Positions 1-13,130 of a stretch of DNA of 15,371 bases are shown here, piece by piece. The position numbers and the translations under genes are program-made. Source of the DNA: JANXSS01 sp040385645 (GTDB lineage Bacteria > Pseudomonadota > Gammaproteobacteria > Burkholderiales > Burkholderiaceae_D). The notes below the pieces were generated by a model. It was not told the DNA's origin, made no database searches, and saw nothing but the letters and a program-made list of their open reading frames with translations. Positions within the stretch are counted from its first letter, which is position 1. The number at the start of each line of letters is the position of its first letter. The stretch lies in the NCBI GenBank assembly GCA_040385645.1, contig JAZKGZ010000021.1, forward strand, positions 1 through 15,371. Direction: 5' to 3'.

Positions 1-551
1 TGGGTCTCAATCTGAATGACAAAAAGGCCGTCGTCGCCGAAATCTCTGCAAAGGTCGCTACTGCGCAGACAATCGTCGTGGCCAAATATCGTGGCATCCA
101 GGTCAGTCACCTGACACAGCTACGTGCTAAAGCGCGTGCCGAAAGTGTGTACTTGCGTGTGTTGAAAAACACACTCGCCCGTCGCGCAGTTGAAGGCACG
201 ATCTTTTCTGGTCTCGCTTCCGAAATGACCGGTCCGTTGATCTATGCGATCTCGGAAGATGCCGTTGCAGCTGCCAAAGTCATGCAAGACTTTGCCAAAG
301 GTAACGACAAACTGGTTATCCAGGCAGGGAATTACGCAGGCAAGTCGCTTGATCAAGCGGGTGTTTCTGCGTTAGCCAGTATTCCAAGCCGTGAAATTCT
401 GTTGGCGCAGTTGTTGGGCATCATGCAGGCTCCGGTTTCAGGATTTGCACGCGCTCTCGCTGCCCTTGCGGCACAGAAGAGCGAGGGTGCCGAACCTGCA
501 GCACCTGCAGCATCAGCGGAAACTTCTACGGAAGTGCCCGCCGCTGCATAA
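1..551 (+). CDS. rplJ: 50S ribosomal protein L10 (5' end cut by one base)
   Basis: L10 forms the base of the ribosomal stalk: it binds 23S rRNA and carries L7/L12 dimers on its C-terminal helix. The frame begins at the first window base, which is the T of an ATG whose A lies just outside, giving an N-terminus MGLNLNDKKAVVAEISAKVA typical of beta-proteobacterial L10 and a full length of 183 residues. A GTG at 78 is internal and not the start. Residues about 129-160 (PSREILLAQLLG...) form the L12-binding helix. After it comes an Ala/Pro/Ser-rich tail (about 161-183), making the protein some 15 residues longer than the 165-residue E. coli L10. rplL follows after 71 nt. In other bacteria an L10-L12 complex represses translation through the rplJ leader, which lies outside this window. 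Confidence 0.97.
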   Translation, partial: GLNLNDKKAVVAEISAKVATAQTIVVAKYRGIQVSHLTQLRAKARAESVYLRVLKNTLARRAVEGTIFSGLASEMTGPLIYAISEDAVAAAKVMQDFAKGNDKLVIQAGNYAGKSLDQAGVSALASIPSREILLAQLLGIMQAPVSGFARALAALAAQKSEGAEPAAPAASAETSTEVPAAA

Positions 552-611
552 AAAGGTTTGAACCTAAGCTCTTGTGTCAGTACCGATTCGATGTTATTAC
601 CGAAAATAATT

Positions 612-616
612 AGGAG
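612..616 (+). promoter_or_regulatory. Ribosome binding site of rplL
   Basis: AGGAG lies 6 nt before the ATG at 623. It is the strongest Shine-Dalgarno in this part of the window, as expected for L7/L12, the only ribosomal protein present in several copies per ribosome. Confidence 0.8.
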
Positions 617-622
617 TTTTAC

Positions 623-1000
623 ATGGCAACAATTACACAAAACGACATCCTTGAAGCCGTAGGCGCGATGTCTGTAATGGATTTGAACGAGATGGTCAAA
701 GCGTTCGAAGAGAAGTTTGGCGTATCCGCTGCTGCGATGTCGGCCGGCCCTGCTGCTGGCGGCGGTGCTGCTGCAGTCGTGGAAGAGCAAACTGAATTTA
801 CTGTTACGTTGACCGACTTCGGCGCGAACAAGGTTGGCGTCATTAAGGCCGTTCGCGAAATCACTGGTTTAGGTCTGAAAGAAGCCAAGGATTTGGTTGA
901 TGGTGCACCGAAGCCAGTCAAGGAAGCCGTGCCGAAAGCCGACGCTGAAGCTGCGAAGAAAAAATTGGAAGACGCTGGCGCGAAAGCGGAAATCAAGTAA
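623..1000 (+). CDS. rplL: 50S ribosomal protein L7/L12
   Basis: L7/L12 is the multicopy stalk protein that recruits and stimulates the translational GTPases, including EF-G and EF-Tu encoded further along this window. The 125-residue product has the full family architecture: an N-terminal dimerisation domain (about 1-33, including ILEAVGAMSVMDLNEMVKAF), a flexible Ala/Gly hinge (about 34-53), and the C-terminal factor-binding domain (about 54-125) with the hallmark GLGLKEAKDLVDGAPKPVKE. The start is set by the ATG at 623 with AGGAG at optimal distance. It is co-directional with rplJ 71 nt upstream. Downstream hairpins probably reduce read-through into rpoB, which would match the higher need for L12 than for RNA polymerase. 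The stop is TAA, followed by a run of six T. Confidence 0.99.
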   Translation: MATITQNDILEAVGAMSVMDLNEMVKAFEEKFGVSAAAMSAGPAAGGGAAAVVEEQTEFTVTLTDFGANKVGVIKAVREITGLGLKEAKDLVDGAPKPVKEAVPKADAEAAKKKLEDAGAKAEIK

Positions 1001-1010
1001 TTTTTTGCAA

Positions 1011-1028
1011 GCGCTGTGTCATCAGCGC
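1011..1028 (+). other. Small GC-rich hairpin after rplL
   Basis: GCGCTG (1011-1016) and CAGCGC (1023-1028) form a perfect 6-bp stem with a 6-nt loop, 10 nt after the rplL stop. No T tract follows, so it is more likely a 3'-end stabiliser or processing element than a terminator. It abuts the larger hairpin at 1030-1077. Confidence 0.5.
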
Positions 1029-1029
1029 C

Positions 1030-1090
1030 GGAGTCAAAGCGAGTGGTCTGTTGAAAAACGGATTCCGCTTTGGCTCCTTTGTCGTTTTCA
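1030..1090 (+). terminator. rplL-rpoB attenuator / processing hairpin
   Basis: GGAGTCAAAGCG (1030-1041) pairs with CGCTTTGGCTCC (1066-1077) over 12 bp with a single G-U wobble. Inside it, TCTGTT (1047-1052) pairs with AACGGA (1057-1062), closed by a GAAA loop. The stem is followed by a broken T-rich stretch (TTTGTCGTTTT). In E. coli a partial terminator and an RNase III site lie between rplL and rpoB and reduce polymerase expression relative to L12. Position and shape suggest the same role here; that role is inferred. The imperfect T tract fits partial rather than complete termination. Confidence 0.65.
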
Positions 1091-1392
1091 AGTTTTTGCC
1101 GAGAGCTTTTAGTAAACGGTTTTTGCGATTTTTGTTTTCCGAAGCAATTTTTAAGTAGATATGTTGTCAGATGTTGTTGCCCTTTTGTTACTTCGTAGTT
1201 GCTTCCAATGCAGCCGTAAAGATGGTTTTCCTTATTACTCACCAAAGCATAACTTGACGAACAATCAATCCAGCAGGTTTCGAGGGCAGATACTTGAGGT
1301 TTCACAGATTTTGAAACGCGCTTTTATTGCTTGTCGCGTGATTTGCGTCGAGTCCTGAATTGTCTATCCTTCCTGTCACTCACGGAGTGTCC
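1091..1392 (+). other. Rest of the rplL-rpoB spacer
   Basis: About 300 nt without a supported gene. It is T-rich in its first third (several T4-T5 runs). A minor 6-bp stem (GTTTCA at 1299-1304 with TGAAAC at 1312-1317) is visible. No -35/-10 pair with proper spacing was found; a TTGACG at 1254 has no partner hexamer 16-18 nt downstream. The rpoB Shine-Dalgarno GGAG is at 1384-1387. Confidence 0.5.
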
Positions 1393-5499
<4,107 letters not shown>

Positions 5500-5504
5500 T
5501 AGAA

Positions 5505-5538
5505 TTTCGAAACCGGCTGCCAGCAGCCGGTTTCGAGA
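5505..5538 (+). terminator. Strong hairpin directly after rpoB (no U tract)
   Basis: CGAAACCGGCTG (5508-5519) and CAGCCGGTTTCG (5524-5535) form a perfect 12-bp stem around the 4-nt loop CCAG, extendable outward by about three further pairs to 5505/5538. It begins 6 nt after the rpoB stop. It looks like an intrinsic terminator, but the following AAACTTCTG is not a T tract on either strand. It may therefore be a 3'-end stabiliser, a processing site or a pause/attenuation element rather than a full terminator. Confidence 0.6.
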
Positions 5539-5817
5539 AACTTCTGTCCGGTCGGGTTATACTTTGAAGTTGCTCGCTTGCAGTGTGTTCGTTGAATGTT
5601 ATTAATAAAAAATCAATAGAATCAGCAAGTTGTAATCAAAAAAACTTGTAATCAGAAATTGTAATTGGCAAGTAATCAATACGTAGTCTGCAATGAACGG
5701 TACGTACCCGGTAATCACGGAACTGCGCCTTTCGAAGGGCCCGGCTCTCCCGTAATTGCGAACAGGGTCATCGAGCGAACCGGTCATGCTGCCTCGTATC
5801 CTCAGTCGTAATCTGCT
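5539..5817 (+). other. Unusually long rpoB-rpoC spacer
   Basis: Together with its flanking hairpins this spacer measures 373 nt, against under 100 nt in E. coli. Its first part is AT-rich. The heptamer GTAATCA or a near variant recurs at 5632, 5648, 5661, 5672, 5711, 5752 and 5808. A 10-bp palindrome GGTACGTACC lies at 5699-5708. TATACT at 5558 resembles a -10 box but has no convincing -35. No gene is supported: an open 20-codon frame (5693-5755) lacks a Shine-Dalgarno. Confidence 0.5.
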
Positions 5818-5853
5818 AAAAACTGCTATAAGCAATCGCCACGAGCGGTTTTT
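5818..5853 (+). terminator. Terminator-shaped hairpin just before rpoC
   Basis: AAAAACTGCT (5818-5827) pairs with AGCGGTTTTT (5844-5853) over 10 bp with one wobble and a 16-nt loop. It ends in a T5 run 9 nt before the rpoC Shine-Dalgarno (GGAG, 5863-5866). The GC core is short, so it would be weak. The same bases contain an extended -10-like TGCTATAAG (5824-5832) with no good -35. It could be an attenuator, a promoter element, or chance; only the inverted repeat is directly seen. Confidence 0.35.
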
Positions 5854-5872
5854 ACGCCAACTGGAGTGATAC

Positions 5873-10114
<4,242 letters not shown>

Positions 10115-10134
10115 GTAGATAGTCGGAGTGACGA

Positions 10135-10162
10135 GTCGGATACCGTTCCCCGGTATCCCGAC
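10135..10162 (+). other. First of two tandem hairpins after rpoC
   Basis: GTCGGATACCG (10135-10145) pairs with CGGTATCCCGAC (10151-10162), 11 bp with one bulged base and a 5-nt loop. It has no T tract of its own and directly precedes the terminator at 10170-10207, so it may add to termination or to 3'-end stability of the rpoC message. Confidence 0.55.
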
Positions 10163-10176
10163 ATCAATAAAAAAGC
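10161..10176. repeat. Direct repeat, copy 1 (left side of the minus-strand gene)
   Basis: ACATCAATAAAAAAGC. A second copy with five instead of six A in the run lies at 11667-11681, about 1.5 kb away, so the pair brackets the minus-strand gene and its upstream region. This copy overlaps the start of the rpoC terminator. It could mark an insertion or recombination boundary, or simply reflect two A-rich terminator flanks. Confidence 0.45.
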
Positions 10177-10207
10177 GGTGCTGGGTTTAAATCCGGTACC
10201 GCTTTTT
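10170..10207. terminator. Bidirectional intrinsic terminator between rpoC and the convergent gene
   Basis: AAAAAGCGGT (10170-10179) pairs with ACCGCTTTTT (10198-10207); pairing continues inward (10180-10186 with 10191-10197, including wobbles) to a TTAA loop, about 17 bp in all. There are five T on the plus strand and six A at the other end, which read as U on the minus strand. It therefore can terminate both rpoC and the convergently transcribed gene, whose stop is 15 nt away. Confidence 0.88.
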
Positions 10208-10221
10208 CACATTGCCGCTGC

Positions 10222-11517
10222 TCACTTGAGTTGTGTACGAGCGAACGACAAAGGTGCATCGCTCGCCATGACATAGACCTGCGAATGGCTTCGCGTTTCA
10301 AAATACGACGTCATTCTGGCCGGATTGTTCATCAGTTTAGCCATCGACAAAAATCTAAAGTCTGTGAGTTCTTGGCTGCGCACTCGAAGGTGCGAACCCG
10401 ATATATTGGGATCGTAAAAATTCATTGAATAGACAGGTAAGCCATCAGCGCCCTGCTTGATTTTTAATTCGCATGCCATAGCATGGTTGATGGTCGCAAT
10501 CAACATGCGTTTTGGTGCGATGTCTGAATTTATACTGTGCATCGCGCCAAACTGCATCATCAAAAACTTTCCCCAATCGTCGTGGTTTACACGATGGTTT
10601 TCTATACAGTGATTGTGTAGGTAATAAGCGTATTGATGTGCATTGCCAGCGTTGAAGGCTTGCTTTAACTTTTTGCGGTCGAGGAAGACCGAGTAGTCAA
10701 TTTTGCCATTTTCCAGTAAGGGTCGATTCATCAACCAATGGGCTGCCAGATGATGGCAGACGATTTCCTCGTTTTTATCGCTAAATTTGACTTTGCAATT
10801 ATTGTTACGCCATACGCTTCGTCCGGACTTATCTGAAAGGTAAGGAAACTGTTTTAAAAAAGTTTTTAAACCCGGCTTGTGCGTCGCCCGTAGCGCAGTC
10901 TCTAACATCCCGTGCTCGTACAATCTGTCGAGCATTTCACGCTCATCCAAAGCCAGCAATCCGATCAGTCGGTTTTCCTGAAACTTCAAGGCGGAAAATC
11001 GCGATTTTTTCTCGGGCGTATTCAATGCCAGCGCCGCAGCCGTTAAATCGTATCTGAGTAGCGCGCTTTGAATTGCATGGGGTTTTTCAACCGAAGCCGG
11101 GCCTGACATGATTTCGGCGAAGCGACCGAAAACCCTTTTGCGATAACTGCTTCGCAATTTTTCCGTGTTTGTCGATTCTGATGTCGCAATTTCCGGAGAA
11201 GAATTGACTGGGCGTATCGAAGCCGAAAGATTCATGCGTTTTAATCGACTGGCAACTTGGATCAACCGTACGCAATACTGTGCCGTTGGAGCACCTGCCG
11301 CCGCATTGGCTAATCTCGATCTGCACACGGAATACGGATCAGCGCCTTGCTTAAGCAATGATTCCATAGCTTGCACGTCGCCCGCATCCAACGCATGCTC
11401 CAGAGGCGATAAAGCAGACAGCGGCTTGGCAAGTGGAGGCAATACATTGAAGCTCCCAGTTTGTACAATGACTGGATTGCCGTTTATTCCTGGTCTTATT
11501 TCCACTTTCCCCACCAA
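10222..11517 (-). CDS. ShET2/OspD3/EspL-like cysteine protease effector with ankyrin-like N-terminus (putative)
   Basis: A 431-residue protein unrelated to its housekeeping neighbours. Residues 37-64 (PLEHALDAGDVQAMESLLKQ, then GADPYS) read as an ankyrin repeat; a Ser/Thr-rich linker covers about 96-122; further helix-pair segments run to about 225. Residues about 238-425 match the ShET2/EspL family as I remember it: NC at 240-241, IVCHHLAAHW at 252-261, GKIDY, NHAMACELKIK at 344-354, YDPN with HLR at 368-378. This places the expected triad at C254, H345 and D369; spacings of 91 and 24 are close to those recalled for EspL (C47, H131, D153). EspL is a type III effector protease that cleaves host RHIM proteins; the target here is unknown. 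No signal peptide or membrane segment is seen. The start is uncertain: TTG 11517 or GTG 11514, with no Shine-Dalgarno and rare codons (ATA, AGA, GGA) early on. Lower GC than its neighbours suggests transfer. No chaperone or secretion genes are adjacent. Confidence 0.68.
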   Translation of the reverse strand: MVGKVEIRPGINGNPVIVQTGSFNVLPPLAKPLSALSPLEHALDAGDVQAMESLLKQGADPYSVCRSRLANAAAGAPTAQYCVRLIQVASRLKRMNLSASIRPVNSSPEIATSESTNTEKLRSSYRKRVFGRFAEIMSGPASVEKPHAIQSALLRYDLTAAALALNTPEKKSRFSALKFQENRLIGLLALDEREMLDRLYEHGMLETALRATHKPGLKTFLKQFPYLSDKSGRSVWRNNNCKVKFSDKNEEIVCHHLAAHWLMNRPLLENGKIDYSVFLDRKKLKQAFNAGNAHQYAYYLHNHCIENHRVNHDDWGKFLMMQFGAMHSINSDIAPKRMLIATINHAMACELKIKQGADGLPVYSMNFYDPNISGSHLRVRSQELTDFRFLSMAKLMNNPARMTSYFETRSHSQVYVMASDAPLSFARTQLK

Positions 11518-11595
11518 AACAGCTGAAAATTCAAGTCATTGCATTTTAGTTAATTTTTTTTTGGGAAAACCTCAACAAAAGCTTTTCTCGAAAAC

Positions 11596-11625
11596 TAGCG
11601 CAAAAGCATTTACTGTTTAGCGCAA
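11596..11625. repeat. Paired 8-bp direct repeat upstream of the effector-like gene
   Basis: TAGCGCAA occurs at 11596-11603 and 11618-11625 (TTGCGCTA read toward the minus-strand gene), 22 bp apart start to start, about two helical turns. It lies roughly 80-110 nt upstream of the putative start, a plausible place for an activator or repressor dimer. No known regulator box is recognised. Confidence 0.35.
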
Positions 11626-11666
11626 CCACTGCCTAGCCTCAAAAGTTAAGCCTGACAGCGTTACGA

Positions 11667-11681
11667 ACATCAATAAAAAGC
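11667..11681. repeat. Direct repeat, copy 2 (right side of the minus-strand gene)
   Basis: ACATCAATAAAAAGC, matching 10161-10176 apart from one A in the homopolymer. As with copy 1, it precedes a hairpin followed by T residues (11695-11723), so the two copies may be paralogous terminator segments on either side of an inserted gene. Confidence 0.45.
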
Positions 11682-11694
11682 ATGTCGCTCGCTG

Positions 11695-11723
11695 AGCCAC
11701 CACCGTTCGGAGGAGCTATTTTT
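11695..11723 (+). terminator. Weak terminator-like hairpin upstream of the str promoter
   Basis: The segment 11695-11704 pairs imperfectly with 11709-11717 (CC/GG, CC/GG and AGC/GCT blocks separated by A-A mismatches and one bulge) around the loop GTTC, followed by TATTTTT. No plus-strand gene lies immediately upstream now. It may insulate the str promoter, or be a relic of an older rpoC 3' end displaced by the inserted gene. Confidence 0.35.
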
Positions 11724-11734
11724 CATATCCCTGG

Positions 11735-11763
11735 TTGACGCTGTGCAAACCTGCCGCTATACT
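11735..11763 (+). promoter_or_regulatory. Sigma70-type promoter of the str operon
   Basis: TTGACG (11735-11740) and TATACT (11758-11763) are separated by the optimal 17 bp, each one base from consensus. Transcription would begin near 11770, about 208 nt before the rpsL ATG. It is the best promoter match in the window and sits where the rpsL-rpsG-fusA-tuf operon needs one. Confidence 0.78.
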
Positions 11764-11769
11764 CGCGAG

Positions 11770-11977
11770 TTCTCGATTGTAAGCGCTGCTTTTTTAGACG
11801 CTCTACGTTCCGCAAACAGTGTGAAGTCGCAGGTACCTGCTTCTTTTCCTCTCCCGGTAAATCGACATTGCCCCAACGAATATGGTTGTGCGCAAATTTT
11901 AAATTCAGTGTTTTCGGTACCGGACAACCGTTTTCGGTACCTTTCTATTAATGTCATAATTTTGTTGGATTCAAACG
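11770..11977 (+). promoter_or_regulatory. Long 5' leader of rpsL with repeats
   Basis: About 208 nt of predicted untranslated leader without a gene. It holds a perfect 12-bp palindrome GCAGGTACCTGC (11829-11840) and a 12-bp direct repeat GTTTTCGGTACC at 11910-11921 and 11930-11941 (20-bp period). GGTACC is common to all three. The rpsL Shine-Dalgarno is weak (TTGGA, 11965-11969). The leader could host operator sites or an RNA control element; only the repeats are directly seen. Confidence 0.5.
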
Positions 11978-12361
11978 ATGCCAACCATCAATCAACTGAT
12001 TCGCAAACCGCGTCGGTCTGCGAAAGTTAAAAGCAAGTCTCCTGCTCTGGAAAACAGCCCGCAAAAACGCGGCGTCTGTACTCGTGTTTACACAACAACG
12101 CCGAAAAAGCCGAATTCGGCTTTGCGTAAAGTTGCAAAAGTCCGTTTGACGACGGGTTTTGAAGTCATTTCGTATATCGGTGGTGAGGGTCACAACCTTC
12201 AAGAGCATAGCGTCGTGCTGTTGCGCGGCGGCCGGGTGAAGGATTTGCCGGGCGTGCGTTATCACATGGTGCGCGGTGCGCTTGATACCCAAGGCGTCAA
12301 GGACCGTAAGCAATCGCGTTCCAAGTATGGCGCGAAAAAAGCGAAGGCTGGAAAGAAATAG
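11978..12361 (+). CDS. rpsL: 30S ribosomal protein S12
   Basis: S12 sits at the decoding centre of the 30S subunit and governs translational accuracy. The product is 127 residues, slightly longer than the 124 of E. coli because of a basic tail (GAKKAKAGKK). The ATG at 11978 gives the family N-terminus MPTINQLIRKPRR. The conserved loops RGVCTRVYTTTPKKPNSALR (31-50) and GGRVKDLPGVRYH (84-96) are intact. K43, R86, K88 and P91 are wild type, so streptomycin sensitivity with respect to S12 is predicted. D89 is the equivalent of the aspartate methylthiolated in E. coli. It is the first gene of the str operon, with its own promoter about 215 nt upstream. The weak Shine-Dalgarno is notable for such a highly expressed gene. 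Confidence 0.99.
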   Translation: MPTINQLIRKPRRSAKVKSKSPALENSPQKRGVCTRVYTTTPKKPNSALRKVAKVRLTTGFEVISYIGGEGHNLQEHSVVLLRGGRVKDLPGVRYHMVRGALDTQGVKDRKQSRSKYGAKKAKAGKK

Positions 12362-12499
12362 TCGTAGCTCAGAACAGCAGTTAAAACAGTAGTTTGGTGT
12401 CGGCCCCGAATGGGCCGAGTAAGTGGCAGATCTGTGGGTCTGCCGCGAATGCGCATTCAAATAAGTTGCGCATTCAACTGAAGATAAAAAGGAATTGAA
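12362..12499 (+). promoter_or_regulatory. rpsL-rpsG intercistronic structured region (candidate S7 control site)
   Basis: 138 nt holding a 7-bp hairpin TCGGCCC/GGGCCGA (12400-12406 with 12412-12418, loop CGAAT), a second hairpin GGCAGA/TCTGCC (12425-12430 with 12439-12444), a 12-bp palindrome GAATGCGCATTC (12447-12458), and an 11-bp direct repeat TGCGCATTCAA (12450-12460 and 12467-12477). In E. coli S7 binds the rpsL-rpsG intercistronic RNA and represses the distal genes; the same function here is inferred from position and structure. The rpsG Shine-Dalgarno AAGGAA is at 12489-12494. Confidence 0.5.
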
Positions 12500-12970
12500 A
12501 TGCCACGTCGCCGCGAAGTCCCGAAACGGGACATCTTGCCAGATCCAAAGTTCGGTAATGTTGATGTTGCCAAGTTTGTCAACGTCCTGATGCTGTCGGG
12601 TAAAAAATCGATTGCCGAAAGCATTATCTACGGCGCTTTCGAGCACATTCAGACGAAGTCGGGTAAAGACCCGCTTGAGGTCTTTGCCGCCGCAATCAGC
12701 AACTGCAAGCCGATGGTGGAAGTAAAATCCCGTCGTGTCGGTGGTGCAAATTATCAAGTGCCAGTCGAAGTGCGTCCGGTTCGTCGTATGGCGCTGTCGA
12801 TGCGCTGGTTGCGCGAAGCAGCCAATAAGCGTAGTGAAAAATCGATGCCCCAGCGTTTGGGTGGCGAGTTAATCGAAGCTGCCGAAGGTCGCGGCGGTGC
12901 CATGAAAAAACGTGATGAAGTTCATCGTATGGCAGATGCGAACAAAGCGTTTTCGCACTTCCGCTTCTAA
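12500..12970 (+). CDS. rpsG: 30S ribosomal protein S7
   Basis: S7 is a primary binding protein that nucleates assembly of the 3' major domain (head) of 16S rRNA and lies next to the mRNA exit channel and E site. The 156-residue product has the usual bacterial length. It starts MPRRREVPKRDILPDPKFGN at an ATG with AAGGAA 5 nt upstream. The conserved blocks GGANYQVPVEVRPVRRMALS and the C-terminal MKKRDEVHRMADANKAFSHF are present, including the basic N-terminus that contacts rRNA. It is the second gene of the str operon, 138 nt after rpsL, and in relatives it autoregulates through that spacer. A 160-nt spacer to fusA follows, in which no further signal beyond the fusA Shine-Dalgarno was recognised. 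Confidence 0.99.
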   Translation: MPRRREVPKRDILPDPKFGNVDVAKFVNVLMLSGKKSIAESIIYGAFEHIQTKSGKDPLEVFAAAISNCKPMVEVKSRRVGGANYQVPVEVRPVRRMALSMRWLREAANKRSEKSMPQRLGGELIEAAEGRGGAMKKRDEVHRMADANKAFSHFRF

Positions 12971-13130
12971 GCTGGCTATAAGGATCGAATTCAAGCATCG
13001 AGCGATCGGCGTCCGACATACCGCTGCTGCATGTCAGTCGCTCTACATAGGTAATCTGTTCAGGACCGGGCACATTTTTCGAAAGAAAGTGGCGCTCGGT
13101 TTTGTACATTAAACGACTTTAGGATGAATT

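Noticed and set aside
1254..1294. TTGACG as -35 of an rpoB promoter
   Set aside because: No acceptable -10 hexamer at 16-18 nt; the GATACT at 1289 is far too distant.
1360..1392. Upstream TTG start for rpoB
   Set aside because: The 11 added residues do not resemble beta-subunit N-termini, and the ATG at 1393 has a proper Shine-Dalgarno.
5693..5755. 20-codon frame in the rpoB-rpoC spacer (possible leader peptide)
   Set aside because: No Shine-Dalgarno before the ATG and no run of regulatory codons; not supportable without conservation data.
10222..11517. Transposase, toxin-antitoxin or phage gene as identity of the minus-strand gene
   Set aside because: No DDE, recombinase or small two-gene arrangement; the motifs fit the ShET2/EspL protease family far better, and no inverted terminal repeats were seen.
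11518..11700. PIP box (TTCGB-N15-TTCGB) upstream of the effector-like gene
   Set aside because: The TTCG words present on the minus strand are not spaced 15 nt apart.
11781..11797. AAGC-GCT-GCTT followed by T residues as an attenuator in the rpsL leader
   Set aside because: The stem is only 4 bp with a 3-nt loop, too weak for termination.
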